NCBI RefSeq assembly: GCF_022398315.1
Contig: NZ_JAKEVF010000001.1
Span: forward strand, 724,644 to 788,643
Length of the DNA: 64,000 bases
Source: Shewanella sp. Isolate11
GTDB taxonomy: Bacteria > Pseudomonadota > Gammaproteobacteria > Enterobacterales > Shewanellaceae
Reading direction: 5' to 3'
The notes under the pieces were generated by a model. It was not told the DNA's origin, did no database searches, and saw only the letters and a list, made by a program, of their open reading frames with translations. The translations under genes and the position numbers were made by a program. Of the stretch, positions 1 to 7,346 are shown piece after piece; the stretch's first letter is position 1, and each line of letters begins with the position of its first letter.

Positions 1-63
1 CCACAGTTCCAGCGTGAAAGTCGTGCCATGTTGCAATCGGTTAATGATATGAAAACAGGCTAG
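1..63 (+). CDS. tyrA: 3' end of tyrA-like gene (partial)
   Basis: Only the last 20 codons are inside the window; the peptide ends QFQRESRAMLQSVNDMKTG before a TAG stop. From memory, E. coli TyrA (chorismate mutase/prephenate dehydrogenase, tyrosine synthesis) ends in a similar stretch of the pattern QRFQSESRxLLxxxND, so I read this as the TyrA C-terminus. A strong hairpin terminator follows 37 bp later. The match is short, so the identity is probable rather than certain. Confidence 0.6.
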   Translation, partial: PQFQRESRAMLQSVNDMKTG

Positions 64-100
64 TTTAATTTAATTTTATTTAATTTAATTTGTGTATCTT

Positions 101-136
101 AAGACCAAGATGATGTTGATTCATCTTGGTCTTTTT
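101..136 (+). terminator. Rho-independent terminator after tyrA-like gene
   Basis: Stem AAGACCAAGATGA pairs with TCATCTTGGTCTT around a TGTTGAT loop and is followed by a T run. It ends the transcript of the partial upstream gene. Confidence 0.85.
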
Positions 137-194
137 ATTTTAAAAAAGGCAATTTTTTAAATATTAAAAATCAATTAATAGTGCTTTTTTCATT

Positions 195-370
195 ATACCA
201 ATCAAAGTAAATTAGTGAACAGCCCGCTTTATAAAAGAATAGGCACAGGAAAAATTGTCGAGAACAAGGCATAGATTGCTGTAACTAGTTATTCTAATTA
301 CAAATTTTACAACACGGTTATCGGCGATTTTAACGAGTAAGAATGATCATACAATTACTGCGATTGGCAT
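195..370. repeat. MITE-like element with terminal inverted repeats
   Basis: The stretch starts ATACCAATCAAAGTAA (195-210) and ends TTACTGCGATTGGCAT (355-370); the reverse complement of the end matches the start at 13 of 16 positions. The 176-bp interval has no open reading frame of note. The arrangement fits a short non-autonomous repeat element. It occupies most of the region between the tyrA-like gene and hcp, so hcp may be transcribed from a promoter in or beside it. A possible end fragment of the same family occurs at 52202-52221. The family assignment is inferred from the ends only. Confidence 0.5.
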
Positions 371-509
371 TACTTCAGCTTTCACTGATTTGATCTGCCT
401 CATAGTTTGAGCCTTTAGATCACGAATTTTCTTTTGCAGAATTTTTTACCGCAGTAGACTCACCTAAAACATGCAAAAAATATACATGATTAAAAATAGG
501 AGCGGTAAT

Positions 510-2174
510 ATGTTTTGTATTCAGTGTGAGCAAACGATTAGAACCCCAGTGGGCAATGGTTGCAGTTATGCTCAAGGTATGTGCGGTAAGTTGTCAGATA
601 CATCGGATCTACAGGACTTGTTGATCTATCTATTGCAAGGTGTTTCAGCTTATGCGGTTAAGTTACGGGAGTTTGAGTTCCTTGATAGTGAAGTGGATAC
701 CTTTGTTCCAAAAGCTTTTTTCTCTACGTTAACTAATGTGAACTTTGATGACGACAGACTCATTGACTATGTCAGGCAGGCTGAAAAATTACGTACCCGT
801 TTGAAGCTCGCCTATGAGACTGCTTGTGAAAAAGCGGGTAAAGCAGTGGATAGTTTGATCCCCGCTGCGTCTCTTGTACTTGGTACATCTAAGCCAGAGC
901 TGTTAGCGCAAGCATCCGTAGCGGCACCCAATCGCGGTAAGGAAGCCGTTAATGACGATATTATGGGTCTGAGATTGCTTTGCTTGTATGGTCTTAAAGG
1001 GGCGGCAGCTTACATGGAACATGCCAGAGTATTAGAGCAAACTGATGAAGATGTCGCTGCAAACTTCCATCAAATCATGGCATTTCTAGGGAGTGATTCG
1101 GAAGATGCCGATAAGTTGTTTGCTACGGCAATGGAAATCGGTCAATTGAATTATCGGGTTATGGCTATGCTTGATAAAGGAGAGACTGAAGCCTTTGGGC
1201 ATCCAGAACCGACTGAAGTGAATACCGTTGCTGTAAAAGGTAAAGCTATCTTAGTATCCGGTCATGATATGAAAGATTTAGAGCTGATTTTACAACAGAC
1301 AGAGGGTAAGGGAATTAATGTTTTCACTCACGGTGAAATGTTGCCTGCACTCGCTTATCCCGCATTCAAAAAATATCCTCATTTGGTGGGGAACTATGGT
1401 AGTGCTTGGCAGAATCAGCAGAAAGAGTTTGCTAATTTTCCTGGCGCAGTGGTGATGACTTCAAACTGCATTATCGATCCTAATGTAGGGGATTATGCTG
1501 ACCGTATCTTCACCCGCAGTATTGTGGGCTGGCCTGGAGTGACTCATATTGTCGGTGATGACTTTGCTGCTGTGATTGATAAAGCACTGTCTCTTGATGG
1601 TTTTATTTACGATGAAATCCCGCATTTAATCACCATAGGTTTTGCGCGTAATGCCTTGATGGCTGCAGCTCCAGCAGTCGTCGAGAATGTTAAAAATGGT
1701 GCGATTAAGCATTTCTTCCTTATCGGTGGCTGTGATGGCGACAAGTCTGAGCGTAGCTACTTTACTGATATTGCTACCGCGGCACCAAAAGACTCCATTA
1801 TTATGACATTAGGTTGTGGTAAGTATAAATTTAATAAGTTGGCTTTTGGTGAGATCAATGGCATTCCACGCTTGCTTGATATCGGCCAGTGTAACGACGC
1901 TTATTCGGCAATTCAGCTAGCGATTGCTCTTGCCGAGGTATTTGAGTGTGACATTAATGAGTTGCCATTAAGCTTGGTATTATCTTGGTTCGAGCAAAAG
2001 GCGATTGTTATCTTGCTGACCTTACTTTCTCTTGGGGTGAAGAACATTCGTACAGGCCCTTCAGCGCCAGCATTTCTTACTCCTAACTTACTGAAAACTC
2101 TTGAACAACAGTTTGGTTTACGCACTACTACAACGGTGGAAGCCGACCTAAACGCAATCTTGAGTGTTGCTTAA
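510..2174 (+). CDS. hcp: Hydroxylamine reductase / hybrid cluster protein Hcp
   Basis: Hcp is a cytoplasmic Fe-S protein with a hybrid 4Fe-2O-2S cluster, linked to nitric oxide and hydroxylamine detoxification under anaerobic nitrosative stress. The N-terminus MFCIQCEQT begins with Cys3 and Cys6, then Cys18 and Cys25, giving the spacing CX2CX11CX6C of class II Hcps, which bind a 2Fe-2S cluster there. Cluster-binding motifs follow, including VMTSNCIID and the segment [17 protein letters not shown]. The start at 510 is chosen because AGGAG lies 7 bp upstream and the resulting 554 residues begin exactly at the family N-terminus; an in-frame ATG at 471 would add 13 unlikely residues. The electron donor Hcr follows 60 bp downstream. 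Confidence 0.95.
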   Translation: MFCIQCEQTIRTPVGNGCSYAQGMCGKLSDTSDLQDLLIYLLQGVSAYAVKLREFEFLDSEVDTFVPKAFFSTLTNVNFDDDRLIDYVRQAEKLRTRLKLAYETACEKAGKAVDSLIPAASLVLGTSKPELLAQASVAAPNRGKEAVNDDIMGLRLLCLYGLKGAAAYMEHARVLEQTDEDVAANFHQIMAFLGSDSEDADKLFATAMEIGQLNYRVMAMLDKGETEAFGHPEPTEVNTVAVKGKAILVSGHDMKDLELILQQTEGKGINVFTHGEMLPALAYPAFKKYPHLVGNYGSAWQNQQKEFANFPGAVVMTSNCIIDPNVGDYADRIFTRSIVGWPGVTHIVGDDFAAVIDKALSLDGFIYDEIPHLITIGFARNALMAAAPAVVENVKNGAIKHFFLIGGCDGDKSERSYFTDIATAAPKDSIIMTLGCGKYKFNKLAFGEINGIPRLLDIGQCNDAYSAIQLAIALAEVFECDINELPLSLVLSWFEQKAIVILLTLLSLGVKNIRTGPSAPAFLTPNLLKTLEQQFGLRTTTTVEADLNAILSVA

Positions 2175-2183
2175 TTTCCTCTA

Positions 2184-2213
2184 AACACCTGCTGTCTATT
2201 TTCAGCAGGTGTT
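2184..2213 (+). terminator. Hairpin between hcp and hcr (attenuator-like)
   Basis: AACACCTGCTG (2184-2194) pairs with CAGCAGGTGTT (2203-2213), an 11-bp perfect stem with an 8-nt loop, followed by GTCGTTTGG rather than a full U tract. It starts 9 bp after the hcp stop and ends just before the hcr ribosome binding site. It could reduce read-through or protect the hcp message 3' end. Confidence 0.55.
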
Positions 2214-2234
2214 GTCGTTTGGAGAATGCTATTT

Positions 2235-3299
2235 ATGAATAATCAATGGCTGCAAGCCTCGGAGTGGCAGCGTGGCGAATGTCGTTTGATCTGTGTCGAG
2301 CGCTGGCAGGAAACTCACGATGTGACCAGTTTTCGTTTTCAGGCGGAAAAGCCAGTCAAGTTTAATTTTAAACCGGGGCAATTCATCACATTTCTATTGC
2401 ATATTGATGATGAATCTGTGGCGCGAAGCTATACCATCTCCTCTTCTCCATCGCGGCCATTTTCCATCACAGTGACTATTAAGCGAATTGAGGGAGGTAA
2501 GGTATCTAACTACTTGATCGATCATTTGGCAGTCGGTCAGAGTGTGAAAGTTTTGGGGCCTGAGGGAGCCTTTAACTTGGTCGATATCGAAGCAGATAAA
2601 TACCTGTTTTTGAGCGCCGGTAGTGGTATCACTCCGATGTTTTCTATGTCTCGCTGGCTGCTCGATACCGAAATGGGGAGTGATATTGCTTTTCTTCATA
2701 GTGCAAAGTCCTTAGATGATTTGATATTTAAACATCAATTAGCCACTATGGCGCAGCGACATTCAGGCTTTGAACTTAATTATCTTATTGAAAGTAAAGA
2801 TTTACTTCAGGAGAGCAATTTTGCCAATGGACGAATCTCTTTGGCGAAGTTACAGCAGTTTGTGCCCGATTTTTTAACCCGCACGATTTTTGTTTGTGGT
2901 CCTGCGCCTTATATGCAGGCCGTTAATCACTTATTACAGCAAGCTGGTTTCGATATGAACCGCTTTCATCAGGAGAGTTTTGGCGAACCTACGACGAAAC
3001 AGGCCATTATCGATAGAAATACAGATGTGGCGACACAGTCCTTTATGTTAACCGTTGGAGAAACTAATGTGGCGCTTAGCTCGGAACAGCCGCTATTAGA
3101 GGGCATTGAACAGCTTAAGTTACCGATTATTGCCGCATGCCGCTCAGGTGTTTGTGGTGCCTGCAAATGTAAGGTTACGGCAGGGAAGGTGGAGTCGACG
3201 AGTCAAATGACCTTAACCGCTGAGGAGATAGAGCAGGGGTATGTCCTGGCTTGTTCCAGCAAGTTAATATCCGATGTGACCCTGAGTCTTAATGGTTAA
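2235..3299 (+). CDS. hcr: NADH oxidoreductase Hcr, HCP reductase
   Basis: Hcr passes electrons from NADH to Hcp. The N-terminal half is a ferredoxin-NADP reductase module with the FAD motif RSYTISSSP and the nucleotide-binding motif LFLSAGSGITPMFSM, followed by FVCGPAPYM. The C-terminal third is a plant-type 2Fe-2S ferredoxin domain with CRSGVCGACKCKV and a fourth cysteine in YVLACSS. ATG 2235 lies 10 bp after GGAG, whereas the upstream ATG at 2226 has almost no spacing, so 2235 (354 residues) is preferred. The gene is cotranscribed with or attenuated from hcp; nitrosative-stress control is expected from the family but no operator is visible. Confidence 0.93.
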   Translation: MNNQWLQASEWQRGECRLICVERWQETHDVTSFRFQAEKPVKFNFKPGQFITFLLHIDDESVARSYTISSSPSRPFSITVTIKRIEGGKVSNYLIDHLAVGQSVKVLGPEGAFNLVDIEADKYLFLSAGSGITPMFSMSRWLLDTEMGSDIAFLHSAKSLDDLIFKHQLATMAQRHSGFELNYLIESKDLLQESNFANGRISLAKLQQFVPDFLTRTIFVCGPAPYMQAVNHLLQQAGFDMNRFHQESFGEPTTKQAIIDRNTDVATQSFMLTVGETNVALSSEQPLLEGIEQLKLPIIAACRSGVCGACKCKVTAGKVESTSQMTLTAEEIEQGYVLACSSKLISDVTLSLNG

Positions 3300-3409
3300 A
3301 ATAGTGATATTAACCCGAGCTATTTGCGCAATCGGTTATCGCACAGTATGTTTATAATTATGCATGCTTGGCAATTAAGCCATGCTAACTTTGGCACGCT
3401 GGAACGTTT

Positions 3410-3745
3410 ATGACACCTTTACCTTCTCAAAATGTTGTAATTGACGATCATAGTTTAGGGCATCTGCTATATGGAATGATGTTGGCGTTTCCGCTGTTTT
3501 TGTTGCCGCCCATTTTTGCCTTAGTGATTAATTGTGCTCAAAAGCATAATAAGATGAGCCAGCTACTTTATTCTCATATTCGCTGGCAGCGCTGGTCGAT
3601 ATTTACCTTGTTATCGGTGTTAGTGCTGGCCTATAGCGTGCCGACCTTTTGGTTAGGTATGGTGTTGGCCGTGGTGTCATTAACTTGGTTTTGTCATCGT
3701 ACATTAAAAGGTTGGATGGCACTGATTGATGGCCACTGTATCTAA
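3410..3745 (+). CDS. Small inner-membrane protein, DUF4870/Tic20-like
   Basis: The 111-residue protein has hydrophobic segments near residues 18-43 and 65-98, consistent with two to four membrane helices. The pattern HLLYGMMLAFPLF, then VINCAQKHNKMSQLLYSHIRWQRWS, with an HxRWQ element between helices, resembles the DUF4870/Tic20-like membrane family. No function is established. It stands alone between hcr and the convergent pheA and shares the bidirectional terminator at 3788-3813. I am confident that it is coding because of the length and the hydrophobic pattern, but not about the family. Confidence 0.7.
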   Translation: MTPLPSQNVVIDDHSLGHLLYGMMLAFPLFLLPPIFALVINCAQKHNKMSQLLYSHIRWQRWSIFTLLSVLVLAYSVPTFWLGMVLAVVSLTWFCHRTLKGWMALIDGHCI

Positions 3746-3787
3746 AAGGCAGAAACATTACTTGTTGAATAGCAAAGTGTTTAAATA

Positions 3788-3813
3788 AAAAAGAGGACTT
3801 AAGTCCTCTTTTT
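3788..3813. terminator. Bidirectional terminator between small membrane gene and pheA
   Basis: Perfect palindrome AAAAAGAGGACTT / AAGTCCTCTTTTT with A and T tracts on both sides. It serves the plus-strand gene ending at 3745 and pheA ending at 3825 on the minus strand. Confidence 0.9.
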
Positions 3814-3824
3814 ATTGGGTAAGA

Positions 3825-5798
3825 TTAATCTCTATAGATCTCACTTAAACTCTGGCCGCTTATTGCAAGCTGCGCATTAAGTTCAACAGACTCATCCATT
3901 AATGACAAGATCACTCCGTCGGCATGTAAATGTTTAGCGGCAACCGCCTGAGCCTGCACGTTATTTATGGTGCAGGCGTAGCTGGTATTAACGATAATGG
4001 GCAGGTGACTGAGAGATTTTATGGTCACAATAGCCGCTAAATCTAAAGTGGGTTTAAGTGTTTCATTAAAGGTTCGAATCCCTGATTCACACAAGATCAG
4101 CTGCTGATTACCTTGGGCGAGAATGCTCTCTGCAGCATCGAGTAGTTCATCGACACTGGCCATGGTATTTCGCTCTAAAATTACCGGCATATGTAGTGAG
4201 CCAACTTGCTGTAATAACGAGGCATTGTGCATCTGTTTTCCGCTGACAAACAATAAATCGCCTTGTTCTGTGGCCAGTTTCAACTCGGCCTCATGTTCGA
4301 TATTCACCACACAAGCCAAATCGAATTGATGTAAGGCTCGCTTCATTTCTTGCAATAATGCTTCGGCATCTGGCACATCATTTAAACCACAAACGACTAC
4401 CGCTTGGAAACCTGACTCTTTGATTTGTTTAGCCAACTGGCTATAGCTGGCGGTATCTGTGCTTAATTGTAGTTGTGCCAGCGCACCAAACTGGGTATCA
4501 CCGATACTTAAATGTGCATAACTCACCTGAGTAGGTTGAGACTTTTGACTTAAGCTGACTCGCTGTAGTGGGGCTTTATTATCTTCAGCTTGTGCAACCA
4601 CACGGCTGGTGTTGGGCTCAATCATTAATTGACTGTGGCTTAGTTGGGTTGGGCTGACTGTTTCACAGGGATAGCAGCCGAGCACCTTTATGAAGCGAGT
4701 AATACGCTCCAGTTCTTTTAATGCCTTTTGCATCGCTTCGCTGGAGAGGTTAGCATCCAAGTCGAGATAAAACATCTCTTCCCACGGCGTTCCTGGGATT
4801 GGACGTGACTCCAGCTTACTCATGTTGAGGTTATGTGCTTTCAGAACCAATAGTGCTTCAACTAAGGCACCAGGTTTTTGGCCTGTCGCCATAATGAGCG
4901 TACATTTTGCGGGTAATTGTTCTGGCACCGCAATCGCTTTACGTGCGACAACAATGAAGCGGCTTTGATTGATTTTTTGGTTGGCCAGTTCTTTCTCAAT
5001 TGCTTCAAGCTGATAAAGGGCTCCGCCCTCGGCGCTACCAATCGCTGCCACACCGATATCATCACTTTCGAGCACTCTTTCCATTGCCTCGGCGCTGCTA
5101 GAACAGTATTCGAGCTTGAGCTGAGGATGTTGGCTTAGGAAGCGGCTACATTGGCTAATGGGTTGCGGATGGGCATAAACGGTTTTTATCTGCTTAAGTT
5201 GTGCGCCAGCTTTGCCAAGTAAACAGTGGCCTACTTCGATGGTAGTTTCGCCCACAATGGCGAGACTGGTATGTTGCAATACATCATAGACTTCGTTGAT
5301 TGAGCCCGAAGAGGTGTTTTCTATGGGTAAAAATCCATAATCCGCGTGGCCTGACTCTACCGATTGCACTATCTCATCAAAACTCTTGCAGCCAAGATCT
5401 TGCATCACTACATTGCGTCTGTCGCAGTAACGGCTGGCGGCGAGATAAGAGTACGAGCCTCGAGCACCTAGGTAAGCGATATTGTATTGTTGTTTTTGCA
5501 GATCGGGATTAGCACGATTTTGTAGATAGGCTTGCTGATTGAGGACTGAGTCTTCGATGATGCTTTGGTAGAGTGATAAAACGTAATGCGCATCTAAGCC
5601 TTGTTCGCGCCCTTGTTTGACTAATCTTGCCAGTAACTCTTTTTCTCGTTGAGTATCTCGGATAGGGCGAATATCGACCTCTTTACTGCGTGCAACATCT
5701 AAACTGAGATCGCGTCTTTTAGCCAACAGGGCGAGGAGTTCATTATCCAGTGCGGTGATCGCTTCCCGAGTTTGATTTAGGGGATGTGGTTTGCTCAT
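3825..5798 (-). CDS. pheA: Chorismate mutase/prephenate dehydratase with extra degenerate DAHP-synthase-like domain
   Basis: The first ~385 residues are the P-protein of phenylalanine synthesis: an AroQ-type chorismate mutase (about 5-90, with ALLAKRRDLSLDVARSK), prephenate dehydratase (about 105-285, with YLGARGSYSY and PIENTSSGSINEV) and an ACT domain (about 298-380, with ESRPIPGTPWEEMFYLD). E. coli PheA ends there, near LGCYPCE. This protein continues for about 270 residues that resemble class I-beta DAHP synthase: MPVILERNTMASVDELLDAA, QLILCESGIRTF, TLDLAAI and SHLPIIVNTSYA align with the family motifs. The metal-binding Cys, the KPRTSPYSFQG loop, the catalytic Lys, the SH motif His and the VEVHPE Glu are all absent, so the domain should be inactive. 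Expression is controlled by the pheL attenuator upstream. Confidence 0.93.
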   Translation of the reverse strand: MSKPHPLNQTREAITALDNELLALLAKRRDLSLDVARSKEVDIRPIRDTQREKELLARLVKQGREQGLDAHYVLSLYQSIIEDSVLNQQAYLQNRANPDLQKQQYNIAYLGARGSYSYLAASRYCDRRNVVMQDLGCKSFDEIVQSVESGHADYGFLPIENTSSGSINEVYDVLQHTSLAIVGETTIEVGHCLLGKAGAQLKQIKTVYAHPQPISQCSRFLSQHPQLKLEYCSSSAEAMERVLESDDIGVAAIGSAEGGALYQLEAIEKELANQKINQSRFIVVARKAIAVPEQLPAKCTLIMATGQKPGALVEALLVLKAHNLNMSKLESRPIPGTPWEEMFYLDLDANLSSEAMQKALKELERITRFIKVLGCYPCETVSPTQLSHSQLMIEPNTSRVVAQAEDNKAPLQRVSLSQKSQPTQVSYAHLSIGDTQFGALAQLQLSTDTASYSQLAKQIKESGFQAVVVCGLNDVPDAEALLQEMKRALHQFDLACVVNIEHEAELKLATEQGDLLFVSGKQMHNASLLQQVGSLHMPVILERNTMASVDELLDAAESILAQGNQQLILCESGIRTFNETLKPTLDLAAIVTIKSLSHLPIIVNTSYACTINNVQAQAVAAKHLHADGVILSLMDESVELNAQLAISGQSLSEIYRD

Positions 5799-5841
5799 GT
5801 TGTCCTCTGTTACTGAACTTAATATCTAATTGCTCAAAATG

Positions 5842-5867
5842 AAAAAGCCCCCCTAATGGGAGGCTTT
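5842..5867 (-). terminator. pheA attenuator terminator
   Basis: On the minus strand AAAGCCTCCC pairs with GGGGGGCTTT around ATTA (one U-G pair) and runs into a T tract, 44 bp before the pheA start. A competing antiterminator is visible: GGGAGGC (complement of 5902-5908) with GGAATTT can pair with AAATTCC and GCCTCCC (complement of 5858-5864). This is the expected mutually exclusive architecture of an amino-acid attenuator. Confidence 0.9.
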
Positions 5868-5907
5868 GGAATTTTTACTTTCGTTTTTACACCGAAATTC
5901 CGCCTCC

Positions 5908-5961
5908 CTAGAAGGGTGGAATAAAAAAGAAAGTAAAAAAAGCGGTGCTTTGAATTTTCAT
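5908..5961 (-). CDS. pheL: pheA leader peptide
   Basis: A 17-codon reading frame encodes MKIQSTAFFTFFFIPPF, with six phenylalanines, followed by TAG and the attenuator hairpins. Ribosome stalling at the Phe codons when charged tRNA-Phe is scarce would favour the antiterminator and so pheA expression, as in E. coli pheL. The ribosome binding site is weak (GAAG). The order leader, terminator, pheA is convincing although the peptide sequence is not that of E. coli. Confidence 0.9.
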   Translation of the reverse strand: MKIQSTAFFTFFFIPPF

Positions 5962-5968
5962 AGGCTTC

Positions 5969-5997
5969 AAAGTAGAACGCAGGCTGTTGAGTGTCAA
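5969..5997 (-). promoter_or_regulatory. Candidate pheL-pheA promoter
   Basis: On the minus strand a perfect -35 TTGACA (complement of 5992-5997) is followed after 17 bp by TACTTT, a poor -10. Transcription from it would start almost at the pheL ATG, which would make the leader nearly leaderless, so another promoter further upstream is possible. Confidence 0.3.
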
Positions 5998-6041
5998 TCA
6001 AAACTTGGCAGTAGGTGGATTTATTTTGTAGCACCATGAAA

Positions 6042-6065
6042 AAGCGCATCTTAAACGATGCGCTT
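6042..6065 (-). terminator. Terminator upstream of pheL, ending the raiA-side transcript
   Basis: AAGCGCATC pairs with GATGCGCTT around six bases; read on the minus strand the stem is followed by TTTTTC, a U tract. It lies about 640 nt after the raiA stop and separates that transcript from pheL-pheA. Confidence 0.8.
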
Positions 6066-6706
6066 AGTTGCTGCTATATATGATGTTCAAACTCGACATG
6101 CTCTCCTATCAATATTGGAATGGCGGAGTGTGTTGGTATCACTCGATATTCCCATTGTTAATGAGGCGGCGTTGCTATTACGTTAGCGAGGTTCCAGTGT
6201 ATTTTGTGGTGCATCTTTACTGGGTATTTTGCCGCCTTTAGCGTCTTAATGTTTCATTATGCAAGTGTGGTTTTCTCCTCGTTGAATTCATTTTACTCTT
6301 GGTTATCGGGACATCTATTTATGCGATAACCTCTTTCACTGAGGGACGACTGCTTGTTTAGCTCGTTAGCTTATTCCTTTGATTGTATAAACTCGAAAGG
6401 CGATGTCAGTCGTGACGGTTTTAACGTAACTGCAAATTGAGATTAAGTTTGTTCTCCAACGCTGAGTTAATAGGGTTACCGATAAAAATGGCGTCTGAAT
6501 TAAGTATAACAAGGGGTGGCAACATCGCTAGCTTGTAAGCTAAATTCCTTCGGCTTATTTAGCCTGAATAGGATGATATTGCTGCCTCCCCCTTTAAAAC
6601 GATATTGATATCGGTGTTTTCTTGCTGCTAGATGATATGAGCTAATTTATTAGCGATTTTCCTTGTGATGAGTAAGGACCGTTTTGCATCATCTAGGTTG
6701 AACTCG
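6066..6706 (-). other. 640-nt gene-free structured region between raiA and its terminator
   Basis: No long open reading frame is present on either strand. Several hairpin-forming inverted repeats are visible: GGTTATCG/CGATAACC (6301-6308/6324-6331), TAGCTT/AAGCTA near 6531-6544, GCTAAAT/ATTTAGC around 6538-6562 and GCTAAT/ATTAGC (6641-6654). On the minus strand it lies between raiA and a good terminator at 6042-6065, so it would be a very long 3' untranslated region or an independent noncoding RNA. A tiny frame of 11 codons (6064-6099, minus) with AGGAG before it ends in the terminator stem; I do not call it a gene. Confidence 0.4.
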
Positions 6707-7069
6707 TTATGCGACGTATTCCTCTTCGAAGTCGTCATCGATGTCATCGTTAATCGCTTGTTCTTGATATGCTGGTGCCGTTCTTCGAGAACCTTCAGCC
6801 TTGTTGTTTAAGCGATTGAGTTGTTTCTCTAATTTCTGTCCTAAAGCATTAATCGCAGCATATAAATCGTTGTCTGTTGCTTGTGCGAAAAGCGTGTTAC
6901 TTGGAATACCTACTGAAGCTTCAATCTTAAACCCTTGCTTCTCCTGGGTGATAATGACATGTGGGTTGATTAACTGAATATCGTGTCTGCTAAGTTTCTC
7001 CAAGCGGCTCTCAATACGTTCGCGGATAGGGGCGGTGACGTCGAAATCTTTGCTGGTAATCTTTGTCAT
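6707..7069 (-). CDS. raiA: Ribosome-associated inhibitor RaiA (ribosome hibernation factor)
   Basis: RaiA (YfiA) binds the 30S decoding region in stationary phase or cold and stabilises idle 70S ribosomes. The 120-residue protein follows the family from start to end: MTKITSKDFDVTAPIRERIESRLEKL, LINPHVIITQEKQGFKIEA, LYAAINALGQKLEKQLNRLNNK, then an acidic tail DDIDDDFEEE as in E. coli RaiA rather than the shorter Hpf. It sits next to pheL-pheA as it does in E. coli. A CRP-like palindrome lies upstream at 7127-7142, consistent with growth-phase or catabolite control. Confidence 0.95.
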   Translation of the reverse strand: MTKITSKDFDVTAPIRERIESRLEKLSRHDIQLINPHVIITQEKQGFKIEASVGIPSNTLFAQATDNDLYAAINALGQKLEKQLNRLNNKAEGSRRTAPAYQEQAINDDIDDDFEEEYVA

Positions 7070-7126
7070 ATATCTAACCTTCTTTTGCTTTCTTGACTTC
7101 AGATTACCAATTTATACCCGATAATT

Positions 7127-7142
7127 TGTGATCTGTATCATG
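7127..7142 (-). promoter_or_regulatory. Candidate CRP site upstream of raiA
   Basis: TGTGATCTGTATCATG matches the CRP consensus TGTGA-N6-TCACA at 8 of 10 conserved positions. On the minus strand its centre lies about 41 bp before the start expected from a TAATCT -10 element, the spacing of a class II activator site. E. coli raiA is reported to be CRP-dependent; the site here is an inference from sequence. Confidence 0.45.
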
Positions 7143-7346
7143 TTATTTATGGCTAAGTTGTCTGTTTGGTGTTTATTTGACCCCTTAGACATTTTTGCAT
7201 ATTAAAGCTCGAATTTGGCTTGTGTTCAGATAAATTTCGGCTCATATTTGATTAGATAACTCTGCAGTGATAAATCTATTTGCCTCGTCGTAGTGCTTCA
7301 AATATCATCATCATTATTATCTTCTACTGTTGTTTGAGAGAGACTG

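Larger units (their letters stand above)
64..509. other. Intergenic region upstream of hcp
   Basis: This 446-bp gap holds the terminator at 101-136, the MITE-like repeat at 195-370 and about 140 bp directly upstream of hcp. I see no convincing NsrR, FNR or CRP palindrome in front of hcp. The ribosome binding site AGGAG lies at 498-502. Confidence 0.5.

Noticed and set aside
5834..6049. 71-codon minus-strand frame over the pheA leader region
   Set aside because: A different frame in the same place encodes the Phe-rich leader, and this one runs through the attenuator hairpins.
6064..6099. 11-codon minus-strand frame with AGGAG ending in the terminator upstream of pheL
   Set aside because: Spacing of only about 3 bp to the ATG and very short length; kept only as a remark in the intergenic region.
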